Positions 27,499-36,008 are shown, numbered from the stretch's first letter. The stretch is DNA of 64,000 nt from Diaphorobacter sp. HDW4A (GCF_011305995.1 NZ_CP049910.1:620001-684000), one strand, 5' to 3'. Numbers and translations: made by a program. The notes: generated from the sequence alone by a model not told the origin.

Positions 27499-28215
27499 TC
27501 AGATCAACCCGTGTTCGGCGAACGAGTAGTGCTGGTCGCCGGCCACGATGAAGTGGTCGATGACCTGGACGTCGACGAGTGCCAGGCTGGTCTTGAGCTG
27601 CTGGGTGAGCCGCTGATCCGCCGTGCTGGGCTCTGTACTGCCACTGGGGTGGTTGTGCGCGAAAGCGACCGCAGCAGTGTGATGGGCGAGCGCAGCCTTG
27701 ACCACTTCGCGGGGGTAGACCGAGGTCTGGGTCAGCGTCCCCCGAAAGAGCTGTTCGATGGTGATCAGCCGGTGCTGCGCATCCAGGTAGATGACGAGGA
27801 AGACCTCGTAGTCGAGGGCAGCGCAGTGCAGGCGCAGCCATTCGGCCAGCAGCCTGGGTGAATCCATCACGGGGCGGCCCCGCAGATCGTCCAGCATGTC
27901 GCGGCAGAGCAGTTCGCGCGCTGCTTGCAGACGTCGAGCAACCGTGGTCTCCAGTGAGGCGGGCAGGGCTCGACTCGAATCGACGTCGCACACCCGGTAG
28001 ATCTCGTCCTGGCTGACGGACGACACCGGCGCCAGCAGTTCGCGCAGCAGACCTGCACGGCTGAGCTGGCGCGCGTCGAATTCCGTGCCATTGGCGTCAT
28101 TGCTCGAGTGCGCTTTCGGCGCTGAACTCGCGGCAATGGCGCGCAACGTTGTCTTGCCGATGTGGCGGATCGATGCGTTCAGCATCGTCCAAAGATCCAT
28201 GTGAAGCGTGCTCAT
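27499..28215 (-). CDS. radC: RadC-family JAMM-domain protein
   Basis: A 238-residue protein. An N-terminal helix-hairpin-helix-like region (ARQLSRAGLLRELLAPV) is followed by the RadC JAMM core with HNHPSGSTEPSTAD (metal ligands His, His, Asp; bases ~27,619-27,660) and CAALDYEVFLVIYLD. ATG 28215 has caggag 7 bases upstream. RadC homologues on mobile elements are common; despite the name their role in repair is doubtful, and an anti-restriction or recombination-associated function has been suggested. A hairpin leader precedes the gene. It heads a three-gene operon. Confidence 0.88.
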   Translation of the reverse strand: MSTLHMDLWTMLNASIRHIGKTTLRAIAASSAPKAHSSNDANGTEFDARQLSRAGLLRELLAPVSSVSQDEIYRVCDVDSSRALPASLETTVARRLQAARELLCRDMLDDLRGRPVMDSPRLLAEWLRLHCAALDYEVFLVIYLDAQHRLITIEQLFRGTLTQTSVYPREVVKAALAHHTAAVAFAHNHPSGSTEPSTADQRLTQQLKTSLALVDVQVIDHFIVAGDQHYSFAEHGLI

Positions 28216-28233
28216 GGTGTTCTCCTGAAAAGA

Positions 28234-28266
28234 GGGACACCGAACCTCCCTCGGGATCGGTGTCCC
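28234..28266 (-). promoter_or_regulatory. Leader hairpin of radC (radC-RNA-motif-like)
   Basis: On the minus strand, GGGACACCGA (28266-28257) pairs perfectly with TCGGTGTCCC (28243-28234) around a loop containing CCC...GGG, then tctttt and AGGAG before the radC ATG. A 'radC RNA motif' upstream of mobile-element genes has been described (recalled, not checked). Confidence 0.65.
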
Positions 28267-28519
28267 GAATGGATGGGAGGGTGCCCGTTGCATGCGCAAG
28301 GGCGGAAAGGGCGGGTGTCGACCGCGACGCCGGAGGGACCGGAATGGCTTCGTTGATGAAGCCGGGGTGATGACGAAGTCTCGCGCTGAGCGGCTGGCCT
28401 GTGTGATGCCATGGCGCGGGTGCCATCCGCAGGAGACCGCTGGCGAGGGGCTTTTCGGGTGGCGGCTGAGGTGCCGGTGCGGGTGCTCGCCATGCCGGAT
28501 CAGGGATGTCTGGCTTCCC

Positions 28520-28559
28520 AAAAAACAGCCCCGATCACCTGTCATGGTGATCGGGGCTG
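28520..28559 (-). terminator. Rho-independent terminator
   Basis: A 14-bp perfect stem (CAGCCCCGATCACC with GGTGATCGGGGCTG), 6-base loop, followed on minus-strand RNA by six Us. Ends the operon 30,688-28,581. Confidence 0.9.
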
Positions 28560-28580
28560 CAGAAGAGTCAAAGTTGTGAC

Positions 28581-28733
28581 TCAGAGTGAGGCGTGGCCAG
28601 TCGGACGCGGTTCCGAATCGGCGGTTGCAGCAAGGAGCCGAAATTGCCGCAGCAGCGGCCCGCGCTCGAAAGTCTCGAGGTTCATCTCGGCCGGACGCCG
28701 CGCCGCGACGTCCGGGTTGTGGAACGGGGTCAT
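28581..28733 (-). CDS. Small hypothetical protein
   Basis: 50 residues from ATG 28733 (MTPFHNPDVAARRPAEMN), preceded by an excellent aggagg 7 bases upstream. It lies 72 bases after the previous gene and just before a strong terminator, so it is probably expressed. It includes NLETFERGPLLRQFRLL. No family is recognised. Confidence 0.5.
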   Translation of the reverse strand: MTPFHNPDVAARRPAEMNLETFERGPLLRQFRLLAATADSEPRPTGHASL

Positions 28734-28805
28734 GAGAGTCCTCCTGGGCGCAGCGCCCGCTCGGGGCACTGCGCAAGAACTGCCCGTCACACGGACGGAC
28801 AGGGA

Positions 28806-29477
28806 TTACTGGAAGATGCGCGGTTCGATCGTCTCGCCGCGCATGAAGGCGACGTAGGCGCCGGCCTTGCCGATATCCTGGAAGCGCGCCACGACCCGTT
28901 CGTCGTGCAGCACATCCCACGGGCGCTCGGCGTCGTCGCTGGGCCGGATCAGCAGATCCGGCGCACGGTAGCGGGCATGACGAAAGAGAAACTCCCCGCT
29001 CCGCCAATCGACGATGGCCAGCAGGCACGCCGACAGGATGGCGGTTCCGCCATCGGCGCCGGGCTCGACCAGGAGCGGCACCTTGAGCGTGCCCGTCGAG
29101 CGGCCGATCCGGCCGACCACGTCATGCTCATCGAGCCAGGTCCGGCCCGTCTCGGTGTCGCCCTGGATCAGGCGGACCTTGGCGCCGTTCTCGCGGCACC
29201 GCTCCAGAACCCGGGCGGCCTTGGGATCGGTTGCCGGGTCGAAGTAGGTCTTGCGGCTCAGGGCCGATTGGCCCCAGGCGTCGACGGCGGCCAGGTACTT
29301 CTGGTAGCCGCTGAGAGCGCCGAAGTCCGTTTCGCCAAAGGCCAGCTCGGGGCGCTTCAGCCGCTCGGCCATCTGTTTGGCATGGTCACGCGCGTTGGCG
29401 AAGCCGAAGCACGTGTAGCCGTGGCCGTGGTCGAGCACGTAGAGCTGCCGCTCGGCATTGAGGGTGATGTTCGCCAT
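28806..29477 (-). CDS. Hypothetical mobile-element protein
   Basis: A 223-residue protein from ATG 29477 (MANITLNAERQLYVLDHG) with gaggtg in range. It is of a type common on ICEs, but I cannot name the family. It begins with a short beta region and an Ala/Lys-rich helix (NARDHAKQMAERLKRPEL), contains VRLIQGDTETGRTWLDEHDV, and ends in FMRGETIEPRIFQ. It follows the methyltransferase after 8 bases, so they are one operon. Confidence 0.7.
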   Translation of the reverse strand: MANITLNAERQLYVLDHGHGYTCFGFANARDHAKQMAERLKRPELAFGETDFGALSGYQKYLAAVDAWGQSALSRKTYFDPATDPKAARVLERCRENGAKVRLIQGDTETGRTWLDEHDVVGRIGRSTGTLKVPLLVEPGADGGTAILSACLLAIVDWRSGEFLFRHARYRAPDLLIRPSDDAERPWDVLHDERVVARFQDIGKAGAYVAFMRGETIEPRIFQ

Positions 29478-29485
29478 GGCGCACC

Positions 29486-30688
29486 TCATCCTTGCCGATG
29501 GCTGCCTTGAAGCGCGCCCTCGACCTGCTTGACGGCGCGCAGGCGCAGCACCGAGACCTTCGTGCCCGAAGCCTTGAAGGCACCGGCCGGCAAGGCTTCG
29601 ACTTCGGCGCCGATGTTGTCCACGAAGGCGCGGAAGTTGCGCTGCGCTTTCGTGCGCCCGGTGCGCCATCCCGGCGAGGTGAGGCTGACCAGCACGCCGC
29701 CAGGACGCAGGAAGCGCCACATGTGGATCACATGGGTGATGTCCTGATCCTTGCTGAACGGTGGGTTGGCAATGACCACATCGAAGAGACCGATGTCGGC
29801 CAGGCTCAGGGACAGGAAATCCCGCTCTATTACCTCGAAACCCTTGTCGCGCAGGATCTGCGCGCTCGGGCCATTGATCTCCACGGCGATCACCTTGGCG
29901 TCGGCGGCTCGGGCCGGTTCGGCCAGTGCGCCTTCCCCTGCGGAAGGTTCGAGCATCCGCTTGCCGGTCAAATCGCCCAGGCATTCCATCGCCCAGGCCA
30001 CCGTCTCGGCGGCGACATCTTCCGGGGTGTAGAAGGCCTGCCGATCCTTCTTGGGGTTGGGCTTTTCGCCACCCCGCAGACGGTTCAGCACCTGGGTCAC
30101 GTCGATCGCCGCGCCGAACTGAAAGCCATTGCGGCTGTAGACGCCGCCGGCGTTCAGGATCAGCGTCTTGATGTGCGCGTAGTGCTGCAGACGCCGGGCG
30201 GGCAGCTCGATGCGCTGCCCCTTGGCCCGCAGCAGGGCCATCTCGCCTTGCAGCGATGCAGGCTCCGTCTCTGCGGCTTTCGCGGGCTCGGGTGCCTGCA
30301 ATTGCCGGACCGTCTCTTCGAACGATTCGGCCTGTTCATCCGTCATCCGGATCAGCAGGCGCGAACCGAGGATCTGCTGGTACTTCAGCCACAGGCTGCG
30401 TTGCTCGCGGAGGTACTCGACGTAGAAGTCGTCGGCGACCCGGACGTTGCGCAGCGAATAGATCACGCCGCTGTCCAGCACCGCCTGGATCAACCCTTCA
30501 TAGAGCTTCAGGGCGATCTGCGGGCGGGCGCCCGGGGTGTGCTCGGTCTCGACGGATGTCGGGATGCCGAAGATCCGCAGGACACTGCGGTCGCGCGGAT
30601 CGGCCGCGATCACGGCGGCCAGGATGCGGGGGAACTGCTCGGTCGCAAGGACCGGTGTGGGCGCGTCGGCCCAAAGGGTAGAGGACAT
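29486..30688 (-). CDS. N6-adenine methyltransferase (DUF4942-like N-terminus)
   Basis: A 400-residue protein. The N-terminal ~200 residues resemble DUF4942-type regions found in plasmid/ICE methylases. The C-terminal half is a Rossmann methylase: RMLEPSAGEGALA (motif I), VIAVEINGPSA and VIANPPFSKDQD with the catalytic NPPF. It likely methylates adenine in DNA as an orphan (no restriction partner adjacent), perhaps protecting the element from host restriction. It heads the operon ending at 28,581 and has a leader hairpin upstream. Confidence 0.83.
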   Translation of the reverse strand: MSSTLWADAPTPVLATEQFPRILAAVIAADPRDRSVLRIFGIPTSVETEHTPGARPQIALKLYEGLIQAVLDSGVIYSLRNVRVADDFYVEYLREQRSLWLKYQQILGSRLLIRMTDEQAESFEETVRQLQAPEPAKAAETEPASLQGEMALLRAKGQRIELPARRLQHYAHIKTLILNAGGVYSRNGFQFGAAIDVTQVLNRLRGGEKPNPKKDRQAFYTPEDVAAETVAWAMECLGDLTGKRMLEPSAGEGALAEPARAADAKVIAVEINGPSAQILRDKGFEVIERDFLSLSLADIGLFDVVIANPPFSKDQDITHVIHMWRFLRPGGVLVSLTSPGWRTGRTKAQRNFRAFVDNIGAEVEALPAGAFKASGTKVSVLRLRAVKQVEGALQGSHRQG

Positions 30689-30708
30689 GCTCGACTCTTG
30701 ATGAAGAA

Positions 30709-30742
30709 GGGGATGCCCTCGCCCGGCGGGGAGGACATCCCC
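30709..30742 (-). promoter_or_regulatory. Leader hairpin of the methyltransferase operon
   Basis: GGGGATGTCCTC pairs with GAGGGCATCCCC on the minus strand (12 pairs including one G-U) with a CCCG...GGGC loop, ~20 bases before the ATG. Same architecture as the radC leader, different sequence. Confidence 0.6.
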
Positions 30743-30850
30743 GTCGGGTAGGTGAAAGAGGCCATGTGGCCTGGGGGGCAGAGGTCGGTCGGCGTGGACG
30801 GCCCGGACGCGCTTTGGAAAGCGCGCGACGGCCCGTTGCCGAGGCTCACC

Positions 30851-31441
30851 TCAAGCGGCTTGGCGCAGCGCCGTGAAAAGCTGCCGGGCCGGGCCGTGGT
30901 CGCCGTGTTCGAGCGCCATGCACGCCCGCGCGACGTGCAGGTCGACGGTCGGCATCGGCGTCTCAATCGCTTCGACGCGAACCAGGACGGTGCCGTGGTG
31001 CGAGCGCACGGTGAGCGTGCCGCGACCATCGGTCCAGTCGGCCTCGGTCAGATCGTTGGGATCTGCCTTGTGCCGATCCACTGCCAGTTGCACGGCCAGC
31101 GTGAAGCTCTCGACGACGGCCACGTCCTCGAGGTCGCCGTAGTCGCGATCGAAGAGGCGCACCTCGTAGTCGCTCGGCGCCGACGGCAGGATGTCGTCGA
31201 GGGACGGGAGCGGCGGGAAGGGCGGCAGCGGCGGCGCATTGGCCGCGTCGATCGGCCGCACGACTTGGTCGCCATGCAGGCGATCCAGCTTCAACAGCAG
31301 GGCATCCGCGTGGTTCCTGTCCTCGAGGACGAGGCTGGTGCGCATCTTCAAGACCTGCTCCATCATCAGGTGCAGCTCTTGGGCGATGGCGCGTTCGGCG
31401 CGGTGCTCGATCGAGCGCAGGATGTCGGAAACGGTACTCAT
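30851..31441 (-). CDS. Hypothetical protein
   Basis: A 196-residue protein from ATG 31441 (MSTVSDILRSIEHRAERA) with aaaggag 11 bases upstream. The N-terminal ~50 residues are a long amphipathic helix, followed by a Pro-rich linker (PPLPPFPPLPSLDD) and an alpha/beta C-terminal part (GTLTVRSHHGTVLVRVEAIE). No family is recognised. It belongs to the minus-strand accessory block between the 31,630 gene and the methyltransferase. Confidence 0.65.
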   Translation of the reverse strand: MSTVSDILRSIEHRAERAIAQELHLMMEQVLKMRTSLVLEDRNHADALLLKLDRLHGDQVVRPIDAANAPPLPPFPPLPSLDDILPSAPSDYEVRLFDRDYGDLEDVAVVESFTLAVQLAVDRHKADPNDLTEADWTDGRGTLTVRSHHGTVLVRVEAIETPMPTVDLHVARACMALEHGDHGPARQLFTALRQAA

Positions 31442-31629
31442 GATGGGTGGGCTCCTTTCGAGTGAGCGAAAAGTCAGGGGGGAGGCCGCCGTGCATGTGC
31501 ACAGCGGCAGGGGTGAAGCGCCCGCGGCCAGGGGCCGGGGCAGGGAATCGGGGGTGTGGCGCGGAGCGGCAGGGCGAGGCCGCACGGACCGGCGTCGGAG
31601 GACGCCAGGTCGCGTGGGCACATCGCGGC

Positions 31630-32112
31630 TCAGGAGGAAGCTGGTTCGGCTTTCTCCGCGCCAGCCTCTGCGGGGGCAGGGGCATCGGGCCGGGCCTTGC
31701 GGCTGCGGCGGGTCGGCGTGGCAACGCCGGGTGAGGAAGGCGGCAGGGGAGCCTGCCGGTTGGAACGCTCGGGTTCGGGCAACATCTCGATTGCGATGTC
31801 GCGGCTCTCTCCACCGAATTCACGGAGGGCTTGCCACGGCATGACGAACAAGGTGTGGGTCAACCAGCGAACGAAGAAGCCGATGCGCTTGTGTCTTGCC
31901 TGGCGTGCCTTCTCGCGCCGCAAGGTTTCCTTGCAGGATAGGTACAGGGCCAGGTGGCTGCGCTTCATTTCGACATCTCGTTCGAGCTGGACGAGCACTT
32001 CGGCGGCCAGTGCAGCATCGCTGCGTACGCGCCGGTAGAACTCGACCCAGGTGCGTTCTTCCTCGGTTTCGATGCCCGAACGCTTCGGGCGGGGACGTTT
32101 CTCAGGGGACAT
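31630..32112 (-). CDS. Hypothetical protein with charged helix and basic tail
   Basis: A 160-residue protein. An N-terminal charged helix-rich part (EERTWVEFYRRVRSDAALAA) precedes a short hydrophobic segment (FFVRWLTHTLFVMPWQAL), which may be amphipathic or membrane-associated, and a Pro/Ala/basic tail. It starts at ATG 32112 with aaaaggag upstream and a leader hairpin. No known family is seen. Confidence 0.6.
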   Translation of the reverse strand: MSPEKRPRPKRSGIETEEERTWVEFYRRVRSDAALAAEVLVQLERDVEMKRSHLALYLSCKETLRREKARQARHKRIGFFVRWLTHTLFVMPWQALREFGGESRDIAIEMLPEPERSNRQAPLPPSSPGVATPTRRSRKARPDAPAPAEAGAEKAEPASS

Positions 32113-32135
32113 GGCACTCTCCTTTTCAAGAAAAT

Positions 32136-32176
32136 GGGAGGCACTCGTCCCCGACCGGGAGACGACTGGATCTCCC
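32136..32176 (-). promoter_or_regulatory. Leader hairpin of the 31,630 gene
   Basis: GGGAG...TCGTC pairs with GACGA...CTCCC around a CCCGGTCGGGG-type loop, with an internal loop, shortly before aaaaggag and ATG 32112. Confidence 0.5.
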
Positions 32177-32198
32177 TAGGGTTGCGCAGGTGTGCGGC

Positions 32199-32221
32199 GG
32201 GGCTATGCTGAGCGCTGCCCC
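32199..32221 (+). promoter_or_regulatory. Leader hairpin of the 32,241 gene
   Basis: GGGGC and GCCCC flank a 13-base loop, followed by ttttcaggag and ATG 32241. It is the plus-strand member of the leader-hairpin set but lacks the CCC...GGG loop. Confidence 0.4.
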
Positions 32222-32240
32222 TTTTCAGGAGAGCGACAAC

Positions 32241-32498
32241 ATGCTGCGCACAGGCGATTCACTCCGGTTCACACCCGCCGAAGTCGAGGATTTCCGAAAG
32301 CTCGGAATCGACTTCGACGGCGTGCGAACGCAGGCCGACGTCGAGGCGGCGATGGCCACATGGACCAACGTGCTCGGCGAGGAACGGCCGGATCTGCTGG
32401 AGAAGATCGCCGTGGAAATGGCCAGGGCCAAAGGGGTGTTGCCACCCCCACGACTTACTGTCGTTGGCCCCGAACCTGATTCTCCTGAGCAATCCTGA
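32241..32498 (+). CDS. Small hypothetical protein
   Basis: 85 residues from ATG 32241 (MLRTGDSLRFTPAEVEDF) with caggag 9 bases upstream. The rest is acidic-helical (QADVEAAMATWTNVLGEERP). It overlaps the 3' end of the convergent 32,455 gene by 44 bases, so antisense interference is possible. Unknown family, but ribosome site and codon pattern look genuine. Confidence 0.6.
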   Translation: MLRTGDSLRFTPAEVEDFRKLGIDFDGVRTQADVEAAMATWTNVLGEERPDLLEKIAVEMARAKGVLPPPRLTVVGPEPDSPEQS

Positions 32499-32655
32499 TC
32501 CAGCGGTCGGCGATCCGGTCCAGATAGACCAGATCGTCGGCTTCGATGTCACCCGACTCGCGAAGACGGGCGATGACTTCCTTGACCAACTGAGGGTCAT
32601 CCTTGGCGAGTTGGATCGCCATGGCGGCAATGCGCTTGCGGTAAGAGCCGAGCAT
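32455..32655 (-). CDS. Small hypothetical protein
   Basis: 66 residues from ATG 32655 (MLGSYRKRIAAMAIQLAK) with aaaggag 6 bases upstream; all-helical with EVIARLRESGDIEADD. It lies two bases downstream of the 58-residue gene, so the two are co-transcribed. Confidence 0.55.
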   Translation of the reverse strand: MLGSYRKRIAAMAIQLAKDDPQLVKEVIARLRESGDIEADDLVYLDRIADRWIRIAQENQVRGQRQ

Positions 32656-32657
32656 GC

Positions 32658-32834
32658 TCAACTCCTTTCGCTGCGCGAGGGAAGAGCGCCACCGGCCGTA
32701 TCCGAAGAAGACGGCAGGGGACGCAGCAGTGCGGCCACGGGGCGCGACTGCACGGTGAGCGGCCGGCTGTGGCCGGAACCGCCCAACAGCACGCAGGTGC
32801 GTGCGACGGATCGGGTTGCGATCGATGCGAACAT
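32658..32834 (-). CDS. Small hypothetical protein
   Basis: 58 residues from ATG 32834 (MFASIATRSVARTCVLLG) with aaggag 6 bases upstream and a clear leader hairpin, which argue for expression. The composition is Arg/Ser/Pro-rich and the family is unknown. It may be a leader peptide for the following 66-residue gene. Confidence 0.45.
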   Translation of the reverse strand: MFASIATRSVARTCVLLGGSGHSRPLTVQSRPVAALLRPLPSSSDTAGGALPSRSERS

Positions 32835-32854
32835 GGTGTTCTCCTTCGGGTAAA

Positions 32855-32890
32855 GGGAACACCCATCCCCAGACGGGAAACAGTGTTCCC
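32855..32890 (-). promoter_or_regulatory. Leader hairpin of the 32,658 gene
   Basis: GGGAACAC and GTGTTCCC (32890-32883 and 32862-32855 on the minus strand) enclose a loop with CCCGTCTGGGG, followed by aaggagaacaccATG, the same SD-to-ATG segment (AGGAGaacacc) as in the radC leader. Confidence 0.6.
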
Positions 32891-33469
32891 GTTCGGGTGT
32901 GCTCAGCCTGGAAGGGCCAAGCGGCTCGGTGGCAGCACCTTGCGGTGTGCCAGGGTGGTGTCGCCGTGCTTGCGCATGGGGACCAGCGCTCCTGCCAGGC
33001 GGCAAAAGCTCGGGCATCGACTGAGTCGATGCGAAGGAAGCGCATCCGGCTGGCCGGATGTAGGGCACGAAGCCCGGCTACAGGGTCAGCCGTCGCAGCA
33101 GCGGACCGGCCAGGAAAATCTGGCGACCAGAGGGCGGGTAACGACCGCGACGCCAGCGGAGCTGGACTTCAAACCACCCACGATGGGCGGTGTTGAGGGC
33201 TGCGCAGACACGATGTCCGCAAGAAGCAGTGTCAGTATGGACTCAGGCCACGCGGGCTTCAACGCCAGGGCGAGACAACGGCGACAACGCCATCCGCAAC
33301 ACTGGCCCGGTCGGGGTTTGTGCGTGTCGTGTTGCTCGACAGCCTTCAGCTCAGGGGATGAAAGGCTGGCCTGGGCTGCTCCTGTCAGCCCACGAAGTAC
33401 CTGCGTCGCTTCGCGCGATAGTTCGACGGGTCGAGGTGAGAGGGCAGCCATGTCCGCCGCACCGGCCAA
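32891..33469. other. Non-coding stretch upstream of the small-gene operon
   Basis: No gene is supported here. Bases 33134-33154 hold one copy of a 21-bp dispersed repeat also found at 28311-28331 and 48293-48313. The minus strand continues the degraded C-terminus of the GGDEF remnant without recognisable sequence. Confidence 0.5.
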
Positions 33470-33813
33470 CATGACCGCGAACGCACCGCCGCCGAGGCGC
33501 GCTACCGTGTCTTCTGGCCGAGGGCCCCGAGGCAATGCGGCTGCGAAGTACCGCAGTACTGTGTCTCCGGCGGCGTGGACATGGGTATCGTTGATCCATT
33601 TGAAGTCTTCCAGATCATCGCGCGGGAGAGTGCCCTCGGCGGGTCGTTCCCCCGGGGCTGATCACAGGCGTGTCGAAGTCCTCGGCGGTTGGGCAGCGCC
33701 GTCAGATCGTCATGGTGAAGTGCCCGCTGCACTTCAGTAAGCGGCAGTTGCAACTCGACATGCGACTCGTGAGCTTGGGGCGGCGACGACGGGTGAAACA
33801 GGGCTGGCAGCAC
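33470..33813 (-). pseudogene. Degraded GGDEF (diguanylate cyclase) fragment
   Basis: On the minus strand one frame gives HHDDLTALPNRRG (the conserved start of GGDEF domains) at ~33,711-33,679. The other frame, entered near 33,625, gives DDLEDFKWINDTHVHAAGDT and then RLGGGAFAVML at ~33,499-33,479, where GGDEF has become GGGAF. The distance (~77 codons) is normal, so one frameshift explains the split. The sensor domain and C-terminal half are missing. It cannot make c-di-GMP: both the acidic residue of the active-site loop and the frame are lost. It is likely residual cargo. Confidence 0.75.
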
Positions 33814-34035
33814 TGGATGATGGCGGGCGGTGTGGGCGAACCATCACCGTAGGTTCTTCACCCATCGTGGGCGAGGAGCAATTCGAGGCGGATCAAGTCG
33901 TTTTCGACATTGGCGGGATGTGCGGTCGCTCACAGTCCTGCGGTTCGCCGACTAAACATCCTTTCGGTTCATCCGTCTTCAGAAAGAAGGCCCTGGATTT
34001 GGGCGTGGATGTCCTTTGTCCCTGGAGGTGAAGGC

Positions 34036-34710
34036 GTGGCGAGTTTGGGGAGTGCGCTCGATCGCAAACCGGCTCGGTCGGAGTTGGCCGTGCTGCTGTC
34101 CCAGTACGGCAAGGCGCAGACGCGCTGCAGCAGCGTGATCGCTGAGCAGGCTGCGCTGATCGAGGCCTTGCAGGCGGAGCAGGTGCGCCTGCGCGCGGAA
34201 CTGGTGATCCGGGTGACCGCCTTGCAGTTCGAGCGTGAGGATCGGATGCGCCTGGAAGCCATGGCACCTGGGTTGCCACGTAGGGCCGTGCTTGCGCGCC
34301 AGATCGAGTACCTGATGGGACGCATCGAGGCGTTGCTGCGGGAGCAAACCCGCTGGCGCTGGGGGAGGGAATCCCGGCGCGAAGCCCGTCCGTCCTCCCC
34401 GCCGGAAGTCGAGTTTCCGGCACGCGACGGAGCAGGGAGGATGGATGAATGCAGCGCGTTCGCCCCCCGGGAGAATGCATCGACAGCGCCGGTCGAGCAG
34501 GAGGCGCATGTGGATGCCGCCAACTTGCAAGAGGTGGAATTGTTGATCTGCCGCACCGGTTGCATCAGCCACGGCGACTATTGGCGCGTGCAGGATCAAT
34601 GTCGCCGAACGGGCAAGCCCTGCATCCTCGTCGACGAACACCAGGCCATTCACGCCATGCGTCAGGGCGATGGTATCGTGATTCAGGCGTGTCCCGTGCG
34701 CAGTCTGTGA
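34036..34710 (+). CDS. DUF2325-domain protein with coiled coil
   Basis: A 224-residue protein starting at GTG 34036 with ggaggtg 5 bases upstream. Residues ~10-110 form helices with coiled-coil character (AEQAALIEALQAEQVRLRAE). The C-terminal ~55 residues (LLICRTGCISHGDYWRVQDQ, then CRRTGKPCILVDEH) match the DUF2325 pattern with conserved Cys/His residues. Members are frequent on ICEs and plasmids; a nucleotide- or metal-binding role is possible but not established. It is convergent with the 34,741 gene. Confidence 0.75.
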   Translation: MASLGSALDRKPARSELAVLLSQYGKAQTRCSSVIAEQAALIEALQAEQVRLRAELVIRVTALQFEREDRMRLEAMAPGLPRRAVLARQIEYLMGRIEALLREQTRWRWGRESRREARPSSPPEVEFPARDGAGRMDECSAFAPRENASTAPVEQEAHVDAANLQEVELLICRTGCISHGDYWRVQDQCRRTGKPCILVDEHQAIHAMRQGDGIVIQACPVRSL

Positions 34711-34740
34711 CCCACAGATCGTCGCAGGCGGCAAGACGCC

Positions 34741-35511
34741 TCAGCCCTCTTTCCCCAGTGGGCGTACGGCGAAGCAGCCATGTTCCAGGATGCGTTCCCG
34801 CTGGGGCTGAGGAAGGCAATAACCCATCGTCGCGTCATACAGCGCGAGCGCGATCTGCAATGAGTGCTTGATGTCCGCCTCACGCGCATGGCGACCGAAT
34901 TTGCACTGGAGTGCGAACTGGTTTTCGGGGTCCACCTCGTTCTCGAAATAGAGTTCGAGTTCTTCGAACGTCGAGACGTACTCGCCCGCCTCGACGTTCT
35001 TGAAGGGGCATGAGGTGAACAGGGCTGCACCGGAGCGGGTGACGAGCATCTCGATGAGGTAGCGATGATCGCGCAGCAGCTTGGCGAAGCAGGTGCGTTC
35101 GTGCGCGCCCCAGACTTCGAAGTCCAGGGCCACGAACGGTAGGGTGGCGTTGTCTTGCCCGGCAAACCCCCGGCACAGTGCCATCGAGACGGCAAGGCCT
35201 GTGGCGTCGAAGCCGTGCGGATCCTCGGGACGCGGCAGTCGGCGGTTCAATTTGGCGTAGTAGCCGTTCGCAGGGCGCAAGCGGAACTCGGCCACCGAGA
35301 CAGTCGGCTTCCTGCTGCAAAGAACCTCGCGCTTGGACTCCGTCACGACACGGCGGGTGAGATCGCCGGGAAGCGATGCCAGGAGTTTATCCGCGAGGGT
35401 ATGGATTCGCTCGGAAAACTCTGTCGTGACGGAGAGCCAGCGCTGCTCGTCGTCGGAGTAGGACCGGAATGGCAGCGTCTGAGCCATCCGCTGCAAGGTT
35501 TCAGAGAGCAT
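34741..35511 (-). CDS. Hypothetical protein
   Basis: A 256-residue protein, unrecognised. It contains TLPFVALDFEVWGAHERTCF, KLLRDHRYLIEMLVTRSGAA and FENEVDPENQFALQCKFGRH; the alternating strands and acidic residues are compatible with an alpha/beta enzyme fold, but no catalytic signature is convincing. There is no good ribosome site at ATG 35511. It follows the SMEK operon in the same direction at 634 bases, separated by the 35,673 gene, so it may belong to the same defence-like cluster. Confidence 0.6.
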   Translation of the reverse strand: MLSETLQRMAQTLPFRSYSDDEQRWLSVTTEFSERIHTLADKLLASLPGDLTRRVVTESKREVLCSRKPTVSVAEFRLRPANGYYAKLNRRLPRPEDPHGFDATGLAVSMALCRGFAGQDNATLPFVALDFEVWGAHERTCFAKLLRDHRYLIEMLVTRSGAALFTSCPFKNVEAGEYVSTFEELELYFENEVDPENQFALQCKFGRHAREADIKHSLQIALALYDATMGYCLPQPQRERILEHGCFAVRPLGKEG

Positions 35512-35672
35512 AGGAGCGCCAACACGAAGGGTTGAGATTCATGCGTGTCCTTTGGGCGCGGCCCGTTCCGTGCGTGTTCGCGGAGGCGGCCGGAGGCCCT
35601 CGCCACGCATGGAGTGGAAGGTCGCGACAGACCAGTGCAACTATGGTATCGAATGGACAGCGGCATCGCACG

Positions 35673-36008
35673 TCAGGTCAGGTGCGAGTCCAGGAAGTTC
35701 CGTGACTGTGGAGGTAGTTTGGCGACGACGCGACTCAGCACTTCGATCTCGCCATTCGACCAACGCAGCTCACCGGCGTTGTCCTTGAGGTGCAAGCGGC
35801 CCTCTTCGAAGTCGAGGGCGCCGCGCCCTGCTTGCCGTTGGAGTGTCATGACGTGCCGCTCCGCGATCCAGACCCACTCGCTCATTCGCATTTCGCTGTT
35901 GTCACGTGCTCGGGAAATCTCGGCGAGGTGACCACGCGGCGATTTGAAAAGTCTCAAGACGGTATAGGACAGCAAGGGCATGAGGACAACGGCACAGGCA
36001 GGCGGCAA
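35673..36008 (-). CDS. Small hypothetical protein
   Basis: About 111 residues from a TTG start directly after aggagg, or fewer from ATG 35981; neither start is convincing. It begins with a hydrophobic stretch (CAVVLMPLLSYTVLRLF) and continues with a beta-rich part (TLQRQAGRGALDFEEGRLHL). It could be membrane-anchored. It lies between the 34,741 and SMEK genes, all on the minus strand. Confidence 0.45.
   Translation of the reverse strand: MPPACAVVLMPLLSYTVLRLFKSPRGHLAEISRARDNSEMRMSEWVWIAERHVMTLQRQAGRGALDFEEGRLHLKDNAGELRWSNGEIEVLSRVVAKLPPQSRNFLDSHLT

Noticed and set aside
31487..31510. Palindrome GCCGC...GCGGC before the 30,851 gene as a further leader hairpin
   Set aside because: The inner repeat leaves too small a loop and lacks the CCC...GGG loop; not counted with the radC-like leaders.
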